From positions 1-9,472 of the forward strand of contig CAWEHT010000417.1 of NCBI GenBank assembly GCA_963808455.1: a DNA stretch of 9,472 bases. Reading direction: 5' to 3'. Made by a program: the position numbers and the translations under genes. A model generated the notes under the pieces. It worked only from the letters and a program-made list of their open reading frames with translations, ran no database searches and was not told where the DNA came from. This document shows positions 6,511 to 9,472 of this stretch, one piece after another. Each line of letters starts with the position of its first letter. Positions within the stretch are counted from its first letter, which is position 1. Origin of the DNA: CAWEHT01 sp963808455. Its GTDB lineage: Bacteria > Chloroflexota > Anaerolineae > CG2-30-64-16.

Positions 6511-7509
6511 GGCAGTCTCCACATAGAAGACGGCATCCAGGCCCCGGCTCCGGTACTCCTGGATCACCCCCATGATGAGCAGCCGGACCTGGTCGATATC
6601 GCGCCGGTGCCAGAGGTACTTGGGCACGCCGATGGGCCACATATGGCCGCCCCCCGACCTGAGCAACGCCTGGTTCGCGTCGGGCAGGGTCACCGATACG
6701 CCGACCGGCTTGCCTGCAGAGGTTTCGGCGATGAACACCAGATCCTTATCGACCAACTGCCTCAGGGCAGCCGCCAGGTGATCGATCTCTGGGTCGGTCA
6801 TGGGCACGAAGCCCCAGTTCTTCTCCCAGGCTGAGTTGTAGACCTGCTTGATGAGGGTCACCTCTTTATCGAAGTGGCGCAGATCCACCTTCCGCACGTG
6901 CACATCGGCCAGCTGGGCAGCCTTCTCCGCCACCCGGAACAACTTTGGAGGCGCCTTGCCCCAGACCTCCTCGAAATCGCAGATGTAGGCGTAAAAGTCC
7001 ATGGCCTTGACGTAGCCGTGTGCCTGGATCAGCCCTGCATAATAGCGCGGGTTATGGGTCATCATGAGCATCGGCGCGGTCTCGAAGCCGTCGATCAGGA
7101 TGCCGATTTCGTCGTTGAGCGAGAAATTGAGCGGGCCGCGGATCACGTTCATGCCCTGGCCGTGCACCCAATCCTCGGCCGCGACGAGCAGAGCATCGGC
7201 CACCGCCTGGTCGTCGATCGTCTCAAAGAAGCCGAAAGCACCGCTCAGCTCCTCGTGGACCTTGTTATGATTGTCGTTGATGACGGCGCCGATAGTGCCA
7301 ACGAGCGTGTCACCGCGATAGGCCAGGTACAGCTGGCTGCGTGAGTGTTCGAAGAAGGGGTTCTTCTTGGGGTTGAAGAAGTCGAGCCGCTCCTCGATAA
7401 ATGGAGGGACCCACAAAGGCTCATCGCGGTACAGCTGGAATGGGTACTCGACAAACCTGTGTAAGCCCTTACTGTTTTCGACTGCCACAATACGCACGTC
7501 GCTGGTCAT
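6412..7509 (-). CDS. GNAT-fold acyltransferase, bacterial ceramide synthase (bCerS)-like, frameshifted near its end
   Basis: Predicted N-acyltransferase; in bacterial sphingolipid loci this family attaches a fatty acyl chain to the amino group of the sphingoid base. Its ATG overlaps the stop of the preceding SDR in an ATGA (7506-7509), a sign of translational coupling. Recognisable stretches: YRDEPLWVPPFI (24-35), NPKKNPFFEHS (46-56), the first-half GNAT core LYLAYRGDTLVGTIGAVIN (61-79), and the distinctive RGPLNFSLNDEIGILIDGF (about 124-142). The second half has SAWEKNWGFVPM and the acyl-CoA-loop-like GVIQEYRSRGLDA. No membrane helix is visible. The first 334 residues are family-like. From there to the stop at 6412 the reading is nonsense (many His, Asp, Glu) because of a one-base insertion near 6507; see the separate entry for the true end at 6372. 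Acyl chain and donor (CoA or ACP) cannot be told. Confidence 0.82.
   Translation of the reverse strand: MTSDVRIVAVENSKGLHRFVEYPFQLYRDEPLWVPPFIEERLDFFNPKKNPFFEHSRSQLYLAYRGDTLVGTIGAVINDNHNKVHEELSGAFGFFETIDDQAVADALLVAAEDWVHGQGMNVIRGPLNFSLNDEIGILIDGFETAPMLMMTHNPRYYAGLIQAHGYVKAMDFYAYICDFEEVWGKAPPKLFRVAEKAAQLADVHVRKVDLRHFDKEVTLIKQVYNSAWEKNWGFVPMTDPEIDHLAAALRQLVDKDLVFIAETSAGKPVGVSVTLPDANQALLRSGGGHMWPIGVPKYLWHRRDIDQVRLLIMGVIQEYRSRGLDAVFYVETARVRDVAWLQAHGVLLDPRDEHHDESHHREPGW
6507..6510 (-). other. Frameshift site in the acyltransferase
   Basis: The minus strand reads GCC CGC G TTC GCG ATG. Dropping one base of CGCG joins V-E-T-A-R to F-A-M-S-R-G-F and the family tail that ends at 6372. The net change is +1, in a CGCG alternating stretch next to a short G/C run. 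Confidence 0.82.
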
Positions 7510-8342
7510 GCTTTTTGCCCCTTGCTGCGCTGCGCACGGTTTATCATAAGATCGAGGATAGGATAGATGCCGTTGCCCAACAACCTGCTCAATCCGAACA
7601 TCAATTTGCCTTCCGACCCTGGAATGATGACGTAACGGCCGCCAGACACGCCACGCAAGATCTCGGCTGCCACGGCGTCGGCCGACATGACGTTGGCACT
7701 GCCGGCCAAAGCCTTGGTCTCGTAGGGCTTGAACTGATTCTCGTAGGCCAGTTGCGGCGTGTCGGTGTCGGGCGGGTAGACGACGGATATCCCAATACCC
7801 AACGGCTTGAGCTCAGAACGCAGGACATCTGAAAGGCCGCGGATGGCGAACTTCGAGGCGCCATAGGCCGAGTAGCCGAAGACACCGATCAACCCGGCGA
7901 GCGACGAGATGTTGACGATGTAACCCGAGCCTCGTGCCAGCATCGCAGGGATCACGGCCTTGATGACATGCAACGTGCCATAGTAATTGATGTCCATGAT
8001 TTGGTGGAAAATGGCAAGGTCGATGTCTTGGAAGTAGCCGGGGTAAGTGATGCCGGCAGAGTTGATGACCAGATCAGGTGTCCCAGCCTGGGCAGTCACC
8101 TCCGCCACCGCCGCCGATGCCTGTCCTGCATCGGAAACATCGGCCACGACGACGCCGCAGCGCTGATCAGGCTGGATGCAACGCGCCTCCACCTCCGCCA
8201 GCGCTGAATCCAGTTTGGCCCGGTCGCGCGCCAGCAACCAGACGTGTGCGCCACGCGCCGACAGTTGCCTGGCAGCCGCCAGCCCGATGCCGCTTGAGCC
8301 ACCCGTTACGAGCGCGACTCGACTGCGGAAATCCATGGTCAT
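7506..8342 (-). CDS. Short-chain dehydrogenase, 3-ketodihydrosphingosine reductase (KDSR)-like
   Basis: NAD(P)H-dependent reductase, first gene of the operon. Expected reaction: 3-ketodihydrosphingosine to dihydrosphingosine. It has 278 residues: cofactor motif TGGSSGIG (13-20), Arg39 after the second strand (favours NADPH), NSAG (94-97), Asn119, and the catalytic Ser147-Tyr160-Lys164 (ISSLAG, YGASK). The diagnostic part is YPPDTDTP (189-196) followed by EN...KP.ET (201-209), which is the signature of eukaryotic KDSR/Tsc10-type enzymes and their bacterial relatives and not of common SDRs. The C-terminus (about 247-267) is hydrophobic and may lie on the membrane, as KDSR does. The start may be the ATG at 8342 or the one at 8336; AAGGAGGAGG directly upstream spaces well for either. 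A strong promoter lies 30 bases upstream, and the stop overlaps the acyltransferase start. The gene is intact. Confidence 0.87.
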   Translation of the reverse strand: MTMDFRSRVALVTGGSSGIGLAAARQLSARGAHVWLLARDRAKLDSALAEVEARCIQPDQRCGVVVADVSDAGQASAAVAEVTAQAGTPDLVINSAGITYPGYFQDIDLAIFHQIMDINYYGTLHVIKAVIPAMLARGSGYIVNISSLAGLIGVFGYSAYGASKFAIRGLSDVLRSELKPLGIGISVVYPPDTDTPQLAYENQFKPYETKALAGSANVMSADAVAAEILRGVSGGRYVIIPGSEGKLMFGLSRLLGNGIYPILDLMINRAQRSKGQKA

Positions 8343-8372
8343 CCTCCTCCTTACTGGCCTGGGACCGCCGTT

Positions 8373-8400
8373 ATTATAACATGCCTGCGGCGCGTGGCAA
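8373..8400 (-). promoter_or_regulatory. Sigma-70 promoter of the ceramide operon
   Basis: On the minus strand TTGCCA (8400-8395) and a perfect TATAAT (8378-8373) are separated by 16 bases. The predicted start near 8366 leaves a leader of about 24-30 bases that contains the SDR ribosome site. A small palindrome, ATGT-C-ACAT (8415-8423), lies about 50 bases upstream of that start and could be an activator site, but this is weak. Confidence 0.7.
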
Positions 8401-8444
8401 GGTTCCTGAGCGGGATGTCACATGAAGCAAGATGACGCTGCAGC

Positions 8445-8481
8445 AAAAACGCGCGGATTGTGCTGAAAGCGCGGCCGCGTG
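8445..8481 (-). terminator. Probable intrinsic terminator of the helicase gene
   Basis: On the minus strand 8481-8475 pairs with 8456-8450 (7 pairs, one G-T wobble, 18-base loop), followed directly by TTTTT (8449-8445). It starts 10 bases after the helicase stop (8491) and precedes the operon promoter. The region also holds the palindrome CGCGGCCGCG (8470-8479), which allows alternative folds. Confidence 0.45.
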
Positions 8482-8490
8482 GTGAGATCG

Positions 8491-8724
8491 TTAGGTAGTT
8501 TGGCCGATCGGCCTGGCGCAGAGCCTATCGAGCAGCGCAGCTGTCAGCGCTTTGGTATCCAGAGCGTAGGGGTGGTCAAGGACAGGTCCGACGCAGCTAG
8601 GGCAACCCTGCTGGCAGGGGCAGCCGGCCACCACATCGCGCGCGGCGAGGAGCAGCTCGGGCATCAGCTGATATAGTTGCGCCGCGTAGCCGACCCCTGC
8701 CGGGACCTTCTCATAGAGGGTCAC
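8491..8724 (-). CDS. C-terminal DUF1998/zinc-site part of the DEAD/DEAH helicase, out of frame with the preceding part
   Basis: End of the helicase gene, displaced by one frameshift. It reads TLYEKVPAGVGYAAQLYQLM, then CPCQQGCPSC with four cysteines (C-x-C-x4-C-x2-C), then a helix ending in LLDRL and a stop at 8491. This is the typical DUF1998 end of YprA/MrfA-like helicases, where the four cysteines bind a metal. It has no start of its own: in this frame the sequence continues back to 8783 as RDLGLVAEPQAP, which joins the HNH-bearing part once one base is removed at 8780-8783. Treat it as one gene with the next entry. Confidence 0.82.
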   Translation of the reverse strand: MTLYEKVPAGVGYAAQLYQLMPELLLAARDVVAGCPCQQGCPSCVGPVLDHPYALDTKALTAALLDRLCARPIGQTT

Positions 8725-9472
8725 GGTGGGCAGGCCGGAGCGGGGCGCCTGCGGCTCGGCGACAAGGCCGAGGTCGCGCGGGGTCGCACATCAGAAACAG
8801 GGGCGCTACTCCGGCTAGCAGCGTGGCCAGGCCGCCGAGGCCGGAGCGCAGGCGCACGCCGGCCTCCGCCCGGCGATGGCAGGCCGGACAAAGGGTCACG
8901 AGGTTCTCCAGGGTATTGGCAGCCTGATAGGCCAGCTCGGGGGGAAGGCCAGGGCGGAGCGTGGGGTCGGCGACAAAGGCGCGCAAGGGGATCTTGTGGT
9001 GCACGTCGTGCTCCCGCGGGCCGCCCAGGGAACTCGCCCCCGGCTCTGGGACACCGCAGGCCTGGCAATGAAAGCCGTCGCGAGCGCGGGCTGCCGCCCG
9101 CTGGGCCGGCCAATCGGGGCCGTAATCGTTCGGCGCTGACAGCCAGATGCCCTCCGCCTTCAACTCCTCCACGAACGCTGACCCCAGCGCCAGCCAGCAG
9201 CCGGCCGTTTCCAGCACTTGTTCCGGCAGATCGATCCGGCCGAAGCCGAGAACTTCGTTGCTGTACCGTCGCAAGATCCGGTAACCCGTGGCCTTGCTGA
9301 CGACCCTCAGGTCACCCCAGGCCAGCTCCGCGTGGGGGGCAGGGAGTTGGAGCTGCCAACACCAACCGTCCCCTCGCCCCTGGCCCCTGCTTCTTCCAGC
9401 GACGGGTAGTCGCGCTCGGGCACGCTCGGCGAGGACCTGCACGTCCTCGCTGATGCTGGCGCGGGTGTAGTA
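8711..9472 (-). CDS. DEAD/DEAH-box helicase C-terminal region with embedded HNH nuclease domain (N-terminus beyond the window)
   Basis: Partial gene, open to the right edge; the helicase motor lies outside. The reading begins YYTRASISEDVQVLAERA, followed by a Gly/Arg/Pro-rich linker of about 30 residues. Next come the post-motor domain (GDLRVVSKATGYRILRRYSN and GRIDLPEQVLETAGCWLAL) and an HNH domain (about 8858-9082). Numbered from the edge, the HNH residues are Cys136 and Cys139 (CQAC), DVHHK (156-160), Asn190 in NTLENLV, and CPACH (195-199): a complete zinc-binding HNH set. The DUF1998 part resumes with APLFLMCDP and is then lost to a frameshift; residues read after about 231 up to the stop at 8711 are out of frame. 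Such helicases act in DNA repair or phage defence. Known: MrfA- and DrmA/B-like proteins have DUF1998. Inferred: the HNH adds cleavage. Which role applies here is not shown by the neighbours, which are lipid genes. Confidence 0.78.
   Translation of the reverse strand, partial: YYTRASISEDVQVLAERARARLPVAGRSRGQGRGDGWCWQLQLPAPHAELAWGDLRVVSKATGYRILRRYSNEVLGFGRIDLPEQVLETAGCWLALGSAFVEELKAEGIWLSAPNDYGPDWPAQRAAARARDGFHCQACGVPEPGASSLGGPREHDVHHKIPLRAFVADPTLRPGLPPELAYQAANTLENLVTLCPACHRRAEAGVRLRSGLGGLATLLAGVAPLFLMCDPARPRPCRRAAGAPLRPAHRDPL
8780..8783 (-). other. Frameshift site in the helicase (G4/C4 run)
   Basis: With one base fewer in this run, M-C-D-P continues as R-D-L-G-L-V-A-E-P-Q-A-P-R-S-G-L-P-T-V-T and then into the DUF1998 end in one frame down to 8491. 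As written the frame turns into an Arg/Pro-rich stretch. Confidence 0.82.

Noticed and set aside
8677..9300. 207-codon plus-strand frame
   Set aside because: Arg/Gly/Pro-rich shadow of the helicase/HNH gene.

Overview
The window is a GC-rich bacterial segment of about 9.5 kb. Nothing in it fixes the taxonomy. The gene content (a soluble GAF-PAS histidine kinase paired with an OmpR-type regulator, a DUF1998-type helicase carrying an HNH domain, short G/C-rich spacers) looks most like an uncultured Chloroflexota (Anaerolineae-like) genome. This is an inference; no 16S or marker gene is present.

Layout, plus strand: a 5'-truncated PF04185 phosphoesterase (phospholipase C / acid phosphatase superfamily) ends at 1417. 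A 250-base spacer follows with a strong inverted repeat built from an ACAGGATGG unit. Next is a tightly coupled two-component system: a cytoplasmic GAF-PAS-HisKA-HATPase kinase (1684-3252) and an OmpR/PhoB response regulator (3256-4149). The regulator's last ~55 residues look like read-through into a convergent gene.

Layout, minus strand, reading right to left: the C-terminal part of a large DEAD/DEAH helicase with an embedded HNH nuclease domain enters from the right edge and ends at 8491. After a probable terminator and a very good sigma-70 promoter (TTGCCA-16-TATAAT, 8400-8373) comes a compact four-gene operon. Its genes are an SDR with the YPPDTDTP motif of 3-ketodihydrosphingosine reductases (7506-8342), a GNAT-type acyltransferase like bacterial ceramide synthase (7509 to 6412 as read, 6372 when repaired), an extended-SDR NAD-dependent epimerase like ceramide reductase CerR (6418 to 5343, frameshifted), and a serine palmitoyltransferase (4065-5246).

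These four enzymes make a complete candidate pathway from serine and a long-chain acyl thioester to (dihydro)ceramide: condensation, N-acylation, and two candidate reductases for the 3-keto group. Finding both a eukaryote-like KDSR-type SDR and a CerR-type epimerase in one operon is the most interesting point of the window.

A second theme is sequence integrity. Three single-base frameshifts can be placed with good confidence (8780-8783, about 6507-6510, 5579-5584). In each, the expected protein continues perfectly in another frame. Two more are suspected (about 6329, and 3984-3987). Nearly all lie in short G/C runs, so consensus indel error is more likely than gene decay, and the ends and starts of several genes should be read with this in mind.
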